Part shown: piece by piece, positions 23,877 through 35,303 of the stretch
Numbering within the stretch: position 1 is the first letter of the stretch
How the letters are laid out: the number at the start of each line of letters is the position of its first letter
Origin: Zopfochytrium polystomum
Lineage: Eukaryota; Chytridiomycota; Chytridiomycetes; Chytridiales; Chytridiaceae
Assembly: GCA_025765615.1 (NCBI GenBank)
Contig: JAIVFJ010000073.1
Coordinates: 217,667 to 281,666 of the forward strand
DNA: 64,000 bases
Direction of reading: 5' to 3'
Position numbers and translations under genes: made by a program
Notes under the pieces: generated by a model
What the model was told of the DNA's origin: nothing
Databases searched by the model: none
The model's input: only the letters and a program-made list of their open reading frames with translations

Positions 23877-23940
23877 ACTCGAACCCACCCATGTACCCCC
23901 CTACACTTGTGAAAACCTGCATGAACCCACAAGTGTAGCT
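23877..23940 (-). repeat. tRNA T-arm-like motif and hairpin in Copia-1 3' region
   Basis: Minus strand: a perfect 5-bp T-arm with a 7-base loop (GTGGGTTCGAGTCCCAC, 23879-23895), preceded by an 11-base inverted repeat (CTACACTTGTG ... CACAAGTGTAG). It sits between the pol stop and the 3' LTR, and is present in the three array fragments too (for example 16903-16969). A B-box match is clear, but acceptor pairing is not. Confidence 0.5.
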
Positions 23941-23960
23941 GGAGAAGCCAGAGAGAGCCT

Positions 23961-25757
23961 TTAGACTAAGCGTTGTGCTGATTTGAGCGTGGGCACCACG
24001 CTTACACCTTGGAGGTCGGCGAGACTGCAAATTCCCATCAGTGATGCAAGCTTTGCATGTTGAGCTGCGGGAAGAGCTTTGGTGAGAAGGTCGGCAATCA
24101 TCATGTCCGTTGGGCAATGAATGAGTTGAACCTCCTTTTTCTCCAAGTGGTCCCGTATGAAATGCAACCTCACGTCAAAGTGTTTGACCCGACCATGGTG
24201 TATTGGATTCATAGCAATAGCTATGGTTGAACGATTGTCTTCATAAACAGTAGTGGGCTTATTTAAATCCATACCCAGCTCCTGGAAGAGCATTCGTAGC
24301 CAGATTGCCTCTTTGATGGCCTCAGTAAGGGAGAAGTATTCCGCCTCAGTTGAGGACAAAGCGACAACTGATTGTTTCTTGCTGTACCATGTAATAGCAC
24401 CCCCGCAAAGCATGAACACATGCCCTGACCTCGACTTGCGTCCATCCTCTTCAGCATAGCTGGCATCAGCGTAGCCATGTGGTTCATCCCACTCTGGGTA
24501 AGAAATACCCGCAGCTTTCTCTACCTCTGGGAGCGTTGCATTGGTGATGCATGTCATCTGGGAGTCTCCCTTCTGGTAGAAAAGTCCATGATCCCAGGTA
24601 GCGCGGACATATCGCAGCAATCTGTCAAGCGCAAGGGAATCTGAATGGGTTGGAGCAGACTGGTATTGTGCAAGTGTATTCACAGCATACGCAATGTCAG
24701 GGCGCGTCAAGTTTGCAAGGTAAGCAAGTTGCATGAGTGTGCTTCGGAAGTATTCCGACTCTTTTTGTGGAAGTTTTCCAGAGTCCACATCGTGTATCCA
24801 TGTCGTGGACATGGGAGTTGCTTTGATTTTGACAGGTAAGCCTTCATCGTCACACCAGTAGTTTGCTTCCTCCAAGACATGCTGTGTGTAGTTTTTCTGT
24901 CCAATAAAGATTCCATCTTTGATTTTCTCAACTTGGATGCCAACAGCAACTTTTGGGTTGAGGTCCTCGCGGATTTTGAACTTTGATTTGATCAGAGAAA
25001 GAATTTTGGCAATTTCTTCTTCAGTGTGACTGAAGATGAGGATGTCATCTACATATAGAGTGATGATGGTCTTGACCTTTCCATCAGGGTGCCTTTGCAC
25101 AAAGACACAGTGGTCAGTCTTCAATTGCGTAAATCCAATTTCTACTAGGAAGTCGCGGATTGTTTTGTACCACTGTCGACCAGACTGGTGCAGTCCGTAC
25201 AGACTCTTCCTGAGTAAACAGACAAGAAGTATCCCGTCTGCACCACGTATCTCAAAGCCTTCTGGTTGTTCCATGAAGTTTTCAATGTCCAGTTTGGCGT
25301 TCAAGTATGCGGTTTCGACATCAAGGCCTGCAAGTATGAGGTCAAACAGCAACGAGATAGCAAGGATTGCCCTTATGGAGGAGCTGCGGACGACAGGGGA
25401 GAAGGTCTCATTGTAGTCCTGACCAAAGATCTGAGTGTAACCCCGGCCGACAAGGCGAGCCTTGAAGCGTTCAAGGTACCCTTCACTGTCAAACTTGTAG
25501 GCAAAAACCCATTTGGGCTTGAGTATCTTACGCCCTTTAGGTCGAGCCACTAAGTCCCAGACATGCTTTGATGTGATCGAATTGATCTCTGAGAGTTGAG
25601 CTGCCTTCCAATACTTTGCAAAAGGAGAACGCATGGCCTCTTTATGTGAAGCAGGGAGTGGCGGTAAGTCCCGCTGGTGGATCCTTTCTGTTGGATATGC
25701 TGTGACTTCCTCCTGGCTCAAGCACAGTGTATGCTTTGAGCGTTTGGTAGAGTTCAC
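23961..25757 (-). pseudogene. Copia-1 reverse transcriptase and RNase H
   Basis: 598 codons. The RT core shows WVFAYKFDSEGYLERFKARL (about 83-102), the first catalytic Asp in DVETAYLNA (146), SLYGLHQSGRQWY and the YVDD site (235-238). RNase H shows the Asp in DASYAEEDG (431) and SSTEAEY (468-474). All catalytic residues are present. It is placed out of frame with the integrase part by one extra base near 25710, relative to the copy at 42845. It would copy element RNA to DNA in cytoplasmic particles. Confidence 0.9.
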
Positions 25758-27291
25758 GAAATTGTCCCCGTGCTATCCGTAGTTTACGAATTCTTGCAGT
25801 TAAAGCGCGGAGTGTTTTCCGACTGTAAGTGGAAGGACTTGTGGCAATTGATGGTTTTGTTCGTAGTTTACAAAGGTTTGCCTCCAATGCCAGGTAGTCA
25901 CGTAAACCTGATGGCTCTCGTGGTATGATTGGGGGATTTGTTGCCTCCCCTGTTGACTCTGGCAAAGCTAGAATGTCAGGGGAAGTTGAGAGCTCCCTAG
26001 GAGGGATTTCCTGTTCATCAGGTATTGACTCTGGTTCAGAATCAGAAGCGTCGTATAGCATACCCGGCTGTAGATCTCCCCCCTGTGATTCTGCAGGTGG
26101 TACATCGTCTTCTTGTGAGTCAAACAGAGCGTCAGGATGTGCCACATCTGGATCAGTGGACACAGCGGGGGAATGCAACGAGGAGGAAAGATATTGGAAA
26201 TCCTGAGCTGTGGGTTGGACTGGTCCCCATTCCTTCAAGCGGGAGTCATGAAGGAACTGTCTCCAGTTCCGCACAATGCCAGGAAAAACATTTTCGTGAA
26301 AGGAGACATGGAAGTGTTCCGATATTCTCTGGGTTTTCAAGTTGTAGACTACTGGAAGAGTGTTTCCTTTATACCCTAAGAATATGCCTGGCGCCCCTTT
26401 GTCAGGATGTTTAAGTGTTCGCTTTTCCTTTGGGATACGGTGGATAACCAAACAGCCAAAGGTGCGGATGTGATCAACATTTGGCTTTTCACCGTACCAA
26501 GCTTCGTAAGGTGTTTTCTTAGTGTAAGAGTGGTAAACCCTGTTCTTGATGTATGCTGCGTAGCGGACTGCATACACAAAGAAAGAGTGGGACAATCGTG
26601 ACTCTAAGAGCATGCAGTGTGCCATGTCTTTGAGAGTGTTGACCTGACGTTCTACCAGCCCATTGAATTCCTTGGTGAATGCAGGACTAGGTTCTAAAAC
26701 AATAGGAGGATGCCGAGTATTGGCCCAAGTTTTGAATTCTCCATCTTTGAAGATTTCCCCCCTGTCACAGCGCACAGATGTGATATGTTTGCCATGTTGT
26801 TGTTCAAACCTTTCGATTGTAGACCGGAATCTTGTGGGCGCGTCGGACAAAGAGTTGAGGAACTCAATGTCAAGCCAACGGGTTGACTCTTCCACAACCA
26901 GTTGCCAATGTTTTTCACCGTGGTGTCCACGTGCGGGCAGTGGGACAGCATCAGTGTGTAAACGACCAAGCAGTGTGGTGTTTGGTCTGGAAGTGGAGTG
27001 GATAGGCGAAGCTTTCAATTTCCCAACATCACATGTCACGCAGGGAATGTCATGAATGAGGAAAAATGAATGACCAACTTTATTCAGATTTGACCAAGTA
27101 CGCTTCAAAGAAGATAAAGACAGGTGACCAAATTTCTTGTGAAGAGCTCGGACTGCTTCAATGTTCTGAGGGTTTGGTAAAGGGTCTGGGTCAGTTTGAC
27201 TTAAAGTTGGTGTTGCAGTTTGCAAAGGAGCAGTTTGCTGTTGCGACTCACCTGGGGCGTCCCCCTGAAGGAGTCGGCGCGTCCCTTCCAA
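25642..27291 (-). pseudogene. Copia-1 integrase
   Basis: 549 codons. The GAG-pre-integrase/zinc region has LHKKFGHLSL and CVTCDVGK (HHCC type). The DDE core has HTDAVPL, VRCDRGEIF and a Glu in FNGLVERQVNTLKD, then TPYEAWYGEKPNVDHIRTFGC and a long Pro/Glu/Asp-rich tail before RT. An extra base near 27263 separates it from the protease frame when compared with the other copy at 44400. Confidence 0.9.
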
Positions 27292-27706
27292 GTTCTGCCC
27301 TGTCGAGACCAGTATGTCCCGTCAGAAGAGAAGGGTCCACAACATAAACATTTCCTGTGTCCCTGTGAGCAATGGTAAAGTCTGAACCATGTACCCGAGG
27401 GTGCAATAGGGCTGTGTCTGCTGTGAAAGTCACGTTGTGACCTGTCTGCCGCACGATTTGCTGAACTGAGAGTAGAGTGTCTGAGAACTCTGGCACATAG
27501 AGCGAGTTCCTCATGATGAGAGCTCTTCCGTTAATGAACAGGGTGAAGTCGCCCACTCCAGTGGCAGTTGCAAAGCCGTCAGCTGTTTTGATCTGCTGGG
27601 AGGTGGGCCGCAAGTTTGTGAAGTGCTCTTCACAAGGCGACATTGTCCTGGAAGCCCCAGAGTCAAGGATGACCTGGTGTGGGTTGCTGCCAGCAAGTCT
27701 TGCCAT
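27248..27706 (-). pseudogene. Copia-1 protease
   Basis: Retroviral-type aspartic protease, VILDSGASRTMSP (catalytic Asp-Ser-Gly), followed by VGDFTLF and LYVPEFSDTLLSVQQ, the usual Copia protease layout. Flanked by two one-base frame changes; otherwise intact. Confidence 0.88.
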
Positions 27707-29222
27707 CAGCGCAGTCTCGTAGATGCGGCGGTAGGTGACGTTGCGGTAGAGGAAAGCGTCCAGATTCGTACATCACTTTGTAGCCGACGTTTGAGACAAT
27801 GTTGTCAGTGATCCAGTCTGGATCCATTCTGCCGTCAAGAAGTGTAACTGTGAGTTCCACTTCAAATTCCTCCTCCACCTCAACGGCCTGGCATGTTCCA
27901 ATTTCAAACTCCCGTGCCGCAAGTGCCCTTTCTACTGAAAGGAAGTCGTCTAGAGCTGATGTGTCTGCAAGGCGCGCAGCACCCTCAGTACTGAACTCCA
28001 ACATTTCGACGTCTTCTGCTTCAGTAGGCGGTGGTGGAGTATCCATCCTGTAGCATTTGTGGGGAGGAGAATCCTCAGAGGCTGCGCAAGAGGCTTGGTG
28101 GTGTTCTTTAGCAGCCACCTCACGTGCAATCTTGGCAGTCTCAGTAGCTTTCTTGGAATCAGCTGGCGTGGCCTTGGCTTCTTTGGCTTGTGCAGGCTGC
28201 TTGCCCTTGGCCTTCTTTGCAGGGCGAGCCGGCTCTGACTTCCCGTGAGGGAACTTGAGGCATTCCTCGCGAGAGTGTGAGACCCAGATTCCATGAAGGT
28301 CACAAGTAGGCTTGCCGTTGAGTGCCTCACCGATCTTGCGCTTCTTGGTTGCCACTGAGGTCTTTGCTGAAGCAGCTGTTTCCATCTCAGAAGTGCCGTG
28401 GTGAGCAGAGTGTCTGCTATTCTTCTCTTTGCTTTGCTGGTACAGCGTGTGGCAGTTTGTCAACTCCTTGACGAGATCGCTGGTGTTGGCGTAGCCTGAC
28501 AGCCCCTTGAGAAGATTTTGACGAACGCCAGAGAAGATTTCATGTCCAGGCAGCGTTTCCCTTGCTTTGTGGATGATGGCAGAACGCAGGATGTTTGTCA
28601 CACCCCTGCAAGTGGTGGCAGTACATTTGAAATGCTTTGGCCAATCTGTGACCAGTGTGGTCAGAGTGGTGTACCACTCCTGGACTGCTGGACCAGAGTC
28701 TCTGGGTTTTGCCAAACGACTGTAAGTCGCAAGCCACTTGTCCTGCTGTGAACCAGTGTGGTCCTGCAGGGCGTACTTGTCATTGAGCCACTTGTACTGA
28801 TCAGCGCAGTTGGTGATGTTTGCCGCATTCATGGAGCGCACATCCTCAATGTGCGAGCAGGAGTCGAGGGTAGCAACCGCCTTGTCGTGTTGGGCCTCAA
28901 GCTCCCTGTAGGTCTTGTGTTCTTGGCGTATACCAGTGTGGTACTTGTCAAGGGCAGCGTGGTGCAGACGGTACATCTCACTGTACGCAGCCTTGGCCTC
29001 CGCCGTTGCAGAGGATTCAGGGGGAGAACCAATACTGGGAGGAGCAGCGCCGATGCCGACCTTGGTGCAGTGCTCGTTGAACGTACCGAAGTAATCAGGC
29101 TTGAGGAAGCTGGCAACAAGATTGTATGCCATGACCGGCTTGATGACTTCTTCCACATGCAGTTCCCAAGCCTGGTAGCCGTAAGAAGAGAAGCGGACAG
29201 CCTTGGGGGTCGAAGAAGACAT
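27663..29222 (-). CDS. Copia-1 gag
   Basis: Capsid/nucleocapsid protein from ATG at 29222 (MSSSTPKAVRF). The body is WELHVEEVIKPVMAYNLV and SFLKPDYFGTFNEH, typical of Copia gag. A zinc knuckle follows with spacing C-x2-H-x5-H-x4-C (CDLHGIWVSHSREEC), a His replacing the usual second Cys. The tail is Lys/Ala-rich, then acidic. The frame also stays open upstream into LTR e. A one-base insertion near 27752 changes the last 30 residues compared with the copy at 44832. Confidence 0.85.
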   Translation of the reverse strand: MSSSTPKAVRFSSYGYQAWELHVEEVIKPVMAYNLVASFLKPDYFGTFNEHCTKVGIGAAPPSIGSPPESSATAEAKAAYSEMYRLHHAALDKYHTGIRQEHKTYRELEAQHDKAVATLDSCSHIEDVRSMNAANITNCADQYKWLNDKYALQDHTGSQQDKWLATYSRLAKPRDSGPAVQEWYTTLTTLVTDWPKHFKCTATTCRGVTNILRSAIIHKARETLPGHEIFSGVRQNLLKGLSGYANTSDLVKELTNCHTLYQQSKEKNSRHSAHHGTSEMETAASAKTSVATKKRKIGEALNGKPTCDLHGIWVSHSREECLKFPHGKSEPARPAKKAKGKQPAQAKEAKATPADSKKATETAKIAREVAAKEHHQASCAASEDSPPHKCYRMDTPPPPTEAEDVEMLEFSTEGAARLADTSALDDFLSVERALAAREFEIGTCQAVEVEEEFEVELTVTLLDGRMDPDWITDNIVSNVGYKVMYESGRFPLPQRHLPPHLRDCADGKTCWQQPTPGHP

Positions 29223-29436
29223 GCTAGGTAGCAGCTTGGTTGACCAGTGGACTTGTTTAGAGCGGTAGCCCTTTTCTTGTAGAGAGCCAAGAGCCCTTTG
29301 TTGCCTTAAAGTAGCTGGTGAGCCGGTGCTCACAGACAGGTTGGTCTTGTTTAGAGTCAGAAACCCTTTTCTTGTAAGAGCAGCAGGGCCCTGTTCGAGC
29401 GTACAATATGTGGCCGACGGCTTGTAGGTAGCTTTG

Positions 29437-30651
29437 TGATGAAATCCCACCCAGGACTGGAGGGACTTGGTGTGTGTGGGGATGAAGAGAGAGAGAGAGA
29501 GAGAGAGAGCAGTGATGATGGAAAAGGGAGAGGAGTGAGAGGATGTAGAGAGGAGAGAGGAGTGAGTGGGCAGAGATGGAAGAGAGAGCAAATGGAGGAA
29601 GAGAGATTGGCTTGTTTTGCACTGGATTCTGTCAAAGCAGCAAGGAGGGGGTTGGATTCCTTTTCCTTGTTTGATCTCTGTGAGAGGTTGCTGCTTTTAT
29701 ACTCCTGCAGGTTGGAGCCATCAGAAAACAGAGGGAGCAGTGGGCTGCACAGAGCAGGCCACAGAAATGAGATAAAACAGGCTGAGCACCAAACCCCAGC
29801 CTGGGCTAAGTACCCATTCAGGGCTGAGTACCACCCAGGGCTGGGCATCACTCAGGGATGAATACCAGCCAGGGCTGAGTACCAGCCTGGGCTGAGCACC
29901 ACCCAGGGCTGAGTACCAGCCTGGGCTGTGCACCACCCAGGGCTAAGTACTTTGTCTGGGCTGAGTACCACCAGGAACCAATTTACAGCTTGTTTGAGAA
30001 ACAGTTGCTTGTAAATTGGTTTGGTTGTTTCCAAATCAGGAAGCTTGTTTGGGAAACAAGCCGCTTTTTTCCTTGTTTTTAGAAATCCAATGATTGGTGC
30101 AATCTCTGGTGAGCTCAGCTTTTATCTCGCTTTTAGAAATGCAATGATTGGTGCAATCCCTGATTCCTAAATGCCTGTTGCATTGCTCAGATTGCACAGC
30201 ACAGCAGGAAAGCTGGAATTCCAGATCAGGAAGCGGAATTCCGGTGCAGAGAGAGGAATTCCAGATCAGGAAGCGGAATTCCGATGCAGAGTGCGGAATT
30301 CCGGTGCAGAGAGCGGAATTCCGATGCAGAGAGCGGAATTTCGGAGCATTGCGCAGTGGTACACTGCTTCTGCATGCTTGCTGTGCTGTGTTACGTGTGC
30401 AGAGTGCGTAGTTTGAGTGTTTTTGTGCATGTTCTAACTGCATTGTTCCTACCGGTAGGATGAACAAAGCTAGAACAACAGCCGCCTTTGCCTATCTCTT
30501 TTTATTGAGAACAGATTAGCCCTTCCGAGCGCCCCATTCAAGTATTGAATCTACTGAGCCCTTCAAACACCCCATCCAATGTGATTGGATGGAGTTCTCA
30601 AAGGGATCATCAGTAACAGGCGTAGTGTACCCCGTGGGTCGAATCTCAACA
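29437..30651 (-). repeat. Copia-1 LTR e, 5' LTR of the full element
   Basis: 1,215 bases, TGTTGAGATTCG ... TTTCATCA on the minus strand. It is closest to b-d but with fewer GGGCTGAGTACC units and several substitutions (for example AACAGGCG for AACGGGCG). The 5'-to-3' LTR differences argue against a very recent insertion of the full element. Confidence 0.9.
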
Positions 30652-31456
30652 AATCCATCGTGCCGTCACCTCCAACACCAGAGCTGTACACCATTATCCA
30701 ATTCACTTTCGCTGTGGGATGTGGTTGATACTTTTTTACCAATTCCAGTTTAACCTCTTCCAATTCTGATTGCTGAAGTTGAATGCTGACCAAATGGAGG
30801 AAGTTGTTGTTTTCGAGAGTGACTCCGCTGTGGGGAATAGTTGATGCTTTGTCTGACTTTGTTGAGACTGCAGAAAACTGAAAGCAATTCCAATTCAACT
30901 CGTTCAACTTGCAAAATTAAGTCTCAAAGATAGTTCAAGGCAACCGGTGGCTGAATGGAGCAAAGTGGTGATGTTGGTGTTGTTTTCTGAAGCTGATCTG
31001 CAGTAATGAATGGTTAAAGGTTTTCCTGGATTTTGCTGAGATTGCTGCATATTGAATAGTTTGATGATGTGGTGATTGTGACTTTTTGACTATGAGGTGG
31101 TTGATTATTGGTTTTGTTGGTCTAGAGTGGAGAATAAAGATGGAGACAAAGTTAGTGGTAGTAAGCATTGGTGAGAGTTAGTATATCCAGATGTGTCCAC
31201 AGAGCTTGATTGTTTGATGATGATTTGCCTTTAGTCTCCAAGTGATGTTGTGGTGAATTAATGCTGGTAGAGGAGTGTTAGTGCAAGCAAAGGGAACAAA
31301 GACTTAGCCCTATGTCTTCTACTCTGCCTCGTTAAAGAATCAGCAGAATGTATTTGTCAAGTCTAACATCCAAGCCAAAACCACAAAGTTTCTGGTCAGA
31401 TTACAAAGTTGAGGGCAATCTCTGAAGCTTCCAGATCCTGGTTATGCTGCGTGAAT
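30652..31456. other. unassigned DNA between Copia-1 LTRs
   Basis: Unlike the Copia-1 internal region. A minus-strand open stretch of about 85 codons (ends near 30652) carries an unrecognised protein-like sequence with VNWIMVYSSGVGGDGT. It may be part of another retroelement that Copia-1 entered. Confidence 0.35.
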
Positions 31457-31925
31457 TGATGAAATCCCACCCAGGACTGGAGGGACTTGGTGTGTGTGGG
31501 GATGAAGAGAGAGAGAGAGAGAGAGCAGTGATGATGGAAAAGGGAGAGGAGTGAGAGGATGGAGAGAGGAGAGAGGAGTGAGAGGATGGAGAGAGGAGAG
31601 AGGAGTGAGTGGGCAGAGATGGAAGAGAGAGCAAATGGAGGAAGAGAGATTGGCTTGTTTTGCACTGGATTCTGTCAAAGCAGCAAGGAGGGGGTTGGAT
31701 TCCTTGTTTGATCTCTGTGAGAGGTTGCTGCTTTTATACTCCTGCAGGTTGGAGCCATCAGAAAACAGAGGGAGAAGTGGACTGCACAGAGCAGGCCACA
31801 GAAATGAGATAAAGCAGGCTGAGCACCAACCCCCAGCCTGGGCTAAGTACTCATTCAGGGCTGAGTACCACCCAGGGCTGGGCATCACCCAGGGCTGAGT
31901 TCCAACCAGGGCTGAGTACCAGCCT
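31457..31925 (-). repeat. Copia-1 LTR f, truncated
   Basis: The outer 469 bases of an LTR, with one duplicated GAGAGGATGGAGAGAGGA block near 31550-31590. It is broken at CCAGCCT by the chromovirus LTR. The missing part is not found beyond the chromovirus. Confidence 0.88.
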
Positions 31926-32233
31926 TGTCAGGAACAGGGCAGGACAGGACAAGGCAGACAAGGAACTGAGAGGAGTGATGATTGTATTGGAAACAATAAT
32001 TCACTTGAGGGATGGGACAGGTCCCCCATCCCCCTTTTATACCTTTTGAGAGTGTTCCTTGTCAAGACTCCAAGAAAGTTCCAGAAAGAGCAATTAGTAA
32101 TGCAATGATACCAATGATACCAATGACAACAAGACAAGTCAGGAAAGCAAAGAAGGTTCCAGAAGGTTCCACAAGGTTCCATGAAGGAATGTTCTAGAAG
32201 GTTCCAGAGGTTTCCAGAGGGTGATTCATAACA
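31926..32233 (-). repeat. 3' LTR of the chromovirus
   Basis: 308 bases, TGTTATGAATC ... on the minus strand, preceded by a purine tract (AAAAGGGGGAGATGA). Matches the solo LTR at 10802. Confidence 0.9.
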
Positions 32234-33307
32234 TCATCTCCCCCTTTTAGGCCTCTTCTGCAACTTGGTGGGGTACCTGGTCTTGAACTTGAGCAGAAGG
32301 TCTTGGCAGTGAGTGAGGTTTGACTCAGGTTCCCAGGTGTTGTCAGCATCTGAGTAACCTTTCCACTTGACAAGGAACTTGAGTGTCCTTCCAAACCACT
32401 TGGCATCCAAGATTTGTTCAACCTCAAACTCCTCTTCACCTTCTACCTCAACTGGAGGGGGAGGAGGAACAACTCTGCCTGGAATGGAATTGGCCATAAA
32501 CTTCTCCAAAAGGCTGACATGGAAAACTGGGTGGGTCTTCATGGATGCAGGGAGATCCAGCTTGAAGGTGACTGGATTGATTTGCTCCAAGATCTTGAAA
32601 GGTCCCAACTTGAGGTTGTCTAGCTTGGGACTTGGTCTTTTGGTCTGCAAGTTCTTCCTCAGAAGCCAAACTTGCTGACCCACAGCAAGGTCATGGTCCA
32701 TTCTGCGAGTGTTGGCGAATCTTGAGGCATCTTCTTGGGCTTGCTTCAGGGTGGAGTCCAGGAAGGTGCTGATGATCTTGAGCTTATGCAAGTGTGAAGC
32801 CACAGCAGGAGCTTGGACATTGGATAGGGTCTCTTGTCCCAGAAGATCTCCTCTTGGATTGAAGCCATAGGTTGCAAAGAAAGGAGATAGCTGGGTGCTT
32901 GCGTGGAGAGAATTGTTGAGAGCAAATTCTGCCAGCAGAAGGAGGGTGGGCCAATCATCCTGTTGATAGCTGACATAGCACCTCAAATACTGCTCCAGAG
33001 TCTGGTTTGTTCTTTCTGTTTGTCCATCAGTCTGAGGGTGATAAGCAGTTGACAGTTGAGACTTGATTCCAAGGGCTGCTGTGAGTGCTTTCCAAAATTG
33101 AGATCTGAACTGAGGTCCTCTGTCACTGATGATTGACTGAGGCAGCCCATGGAGCCTGAATATGTGCTGCAAAAACAGGTATGCTGTTCCTTGTGCATCT
33201 ATATTCTCAGTGCAGGGGATAAAATGGGCCAACTTTGTCCTTCTGCAGATGACAACAAGGATAGAGTCAAATCCATGGGATGGGGGCAGTTTCCCAATGA
33301 AGTCCAT
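32234..33307 (-). pseudogene. chromovirus integrase with chromodomain
   Basis: Ty3/gypsy integrase core and tail: Asp in the region before GFDSILVVICR, SDRGPQFRSQFW (second Asp) and QTDGQTERTNQTLEQYLR (Glu). Then GPFKILEQINPVTFKLDLP and a C-terminal chromodomain, FEVEQILDAKW, LKFLVKWKGY and NTWEPESNL (about residues 295-345). The chromodomain is thought to steer integration to histone-marked chromatin. Frame changes relative to RT near 33300-33410. Confidence 0.9.
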
Positions 33308-35060
33308 GGATATTGATGACCAAGGGCTGATGGCAATTGGGAGGGCTCCAGAAGTCCATAGGGCTTGTGTCTGCTGGATTTGTTTCTTTGACAGGTTTCA
33401 CAGCTGCTGACATAGTTCTTGATGTACTCCTCATGCCTGGCCAGTAGAAGTCTCTGGAAACAAGCTCATATGTCTTGTGCTCTCCTGGGTGTCCAGCTGT
33501 TGCTGCATCATGCCTTGTCTTGAGTATCTCAAGTTTTTCCTCCTCTTGGCTGATTTGAATCTTGTGAGGCTTGGGGTCCTTGGAAATAGCATGGGCCCAC
33601 ACACTGTCAGGAAGCAATGAAAGGTGTGTCTTGGATGGTGGGGTGAAACCATCTCCCCCTTCAGGTGCAAGGTCTGTTCTTCTTGACAGGGCATCAGCCA
33701 CAGTGTTAAGGTGGCCAGGAGAATAGCACAGCTTAAAGTCATACTCAGAGAGCAGTTCAGCCCACCTGGCATGCCTCTGCTTGAGCAACCTCCTTGCCCT
33801 GAAGAAGGTGAGGTTCTTGTGATCAGAATAGACAGAGATGCCTTTAGAACCAGCCAAGTAGTGTCTCCAGAATTTGAATGCTTCCACAATTGCAAGCAAC
33901 TCCTTGTCATGGACTGTGTAGTTACACTCAGCACTGTTCAGCTTCCTGGAGTAATATGCCACTGGATGCAGAGGAGCAGAGGGGTCCTGAGAGCTTGGCT
34001 GGGACAGAACAGCACCGAGGGCATAGTCTGAGGCATCAGTTTCCAAGGTGAAGGGAAGCAAGGGATCCACATGCTTAAGGAGTGGTGCACTTGTGGTTGC
34101 TGTCTTAAGAGCTAGCCAGGTTTGCTCTGCTGCTGGGGTCCATTCAAACTTGGTGGTATTCTTGGTGAGATCAGTGAGAGGCTTGGCTATGGCAGAATAG
34201 TTGGCAATGAAGGTTCTGTAGAAGTTGCAAAACCCAAGGAAGCTTTGAACATCCTTGATGGAATTTGGAGCCTTCCATTCAAGAATAGTTTGGATCTTGT
34301 CTGGTGCCATGGAGATCCCTTTGTCAGACACAATGAACCCCAAAAACTCAATGGAGGTCTTGTGGAATTCACACTTCTCCAGCTTTGCATAGAGGTGATG
34401 CTGTCTGAGTCTCTCCAAGACAGTCTTGACATGTCCCATATGGCTTGCAGTGTCGGACGAAAATACCAGGATATCATCCAGGTAGACAATGACAAAAAGG
34501 TCCAGAATATCCCTGAAGATGTCATTCATCATGCCTTGGAAAATAGCTGGAGCATTGGTAAGTCCAAAGGGCATGACCAAGTACTCAAAGTGACCGTATT
34601 TGCATCTGAAGGCAGTCTTCCATTGATCCTGGGGCTTAATTCTGACCAAATTGTAGGCACCTCTGAGGTCAATCTTGGAAAATATCCTTGCATGGCTCAG
34701 TTTGTCCAGTAATTCAGAGATGAGAGGCAGTGGATAGCGGTTCTTGACTGTCATCTCATTGAGATCTCTGTAGTCCACGCAGGGTCTCAGCCCCCCATCC
34801 TTCTTCTTGACAAAAAAGATGGGAGCTCCAGCTGGTGACTTGGAAGGTTGGATGAATCCCTTGTTCAGCATTTCTTCAATGTATTCTTGGAGGGCCTTGG
34901 CTTCTGGTGGAGAGGTGGTACAGTGGCTTGAAAGGTGGGCTGCAAGTTTCATCCTTGAGTGGGATTTCACAGTCATAAGGCCTCTGAGCTGGTAGCAGGT
35001 CTGCCTTGGTCTTGGAAAACACATCAGCATAAGGGAGATATACTTTTGGTAGCTTGGATG
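33267..35060 (-). pseudogene. chromovirus reverse transcriptase and RNase H
   Basis: RT has FVKKKDGGLRPCVDYRDLN, KIDLRGAYN, MPFGLTNAPAIFQGMMN and VYLDDILVF (catalytic YLDD). RNase H has LETDASDYALGAVLSQ, DKELLAIVEAFKFWRHYLAG and YSDHKNL. The integrase zinc region starts HPGEHKTYELVSRDFYWPGM. Protease and gag are gone: the element is cut at 35060 by the Copia-2 LTR. Additional frameshifts lie near 33390 and 34920. Confidence 0.9.
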
Positions 35061-35303
35061 TGTTAGATTTTGGGTTTTTGCAGTAAGCAGCGTGCAGGAG
35101 CAACACCTCACACTGTGGAGCATGGGAGCACCAACTGTGATGAGCATTTGGTGCATTTTTTGTCACCTGGTCTTTGTCACAATTTTGTATAAAGCCAAAC
35201 AGCATATTGTACAATAGTCTCCCATCTCAGCTTCACCATCGCAAGAGAGTAGTCCACCAGAGAAGTTCACCACCATCCACAAACAGCAGCTGTCATTTCT
35301 TTC
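35061..35303 (+). repeat. 5' LTR of Copia-2
   Basis: TGTTAGATTTTGGG ... TTTCTTTCA, with a TATA-like GTATAAAG near 35190. It is followed by TACAAATTGTGACCCATCCC, which is shared with the element at 48646-48620 (minus) and so marks the start of internal sequence. Confidence 0.75.

Larger units (their letters stand above)
15648..30651 (-). mobile_element. Copia-1 cluster: tandem LTR-RNase H array plus full element
   Basis: Five LTRs (a-e) alternate with three identical-length pol fragments and one full internal region, all in the same orientation. Order from the left: LTR a, fragment 1, LTR b, fragment 2, LTR c, fragment 3, LTR d, full internal region, LTR e. The repeat period of the array is 2,323 bases. 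No 5-base duplication is evident at the outer ends (CCTGG left, AATCC right). Confidence 0.92.

Noticed and set aside
15648..30651. Target-site duplication around the Copia-1 cluster
   Set aside because: CCTGG at the left and AATCC at the right do not match.
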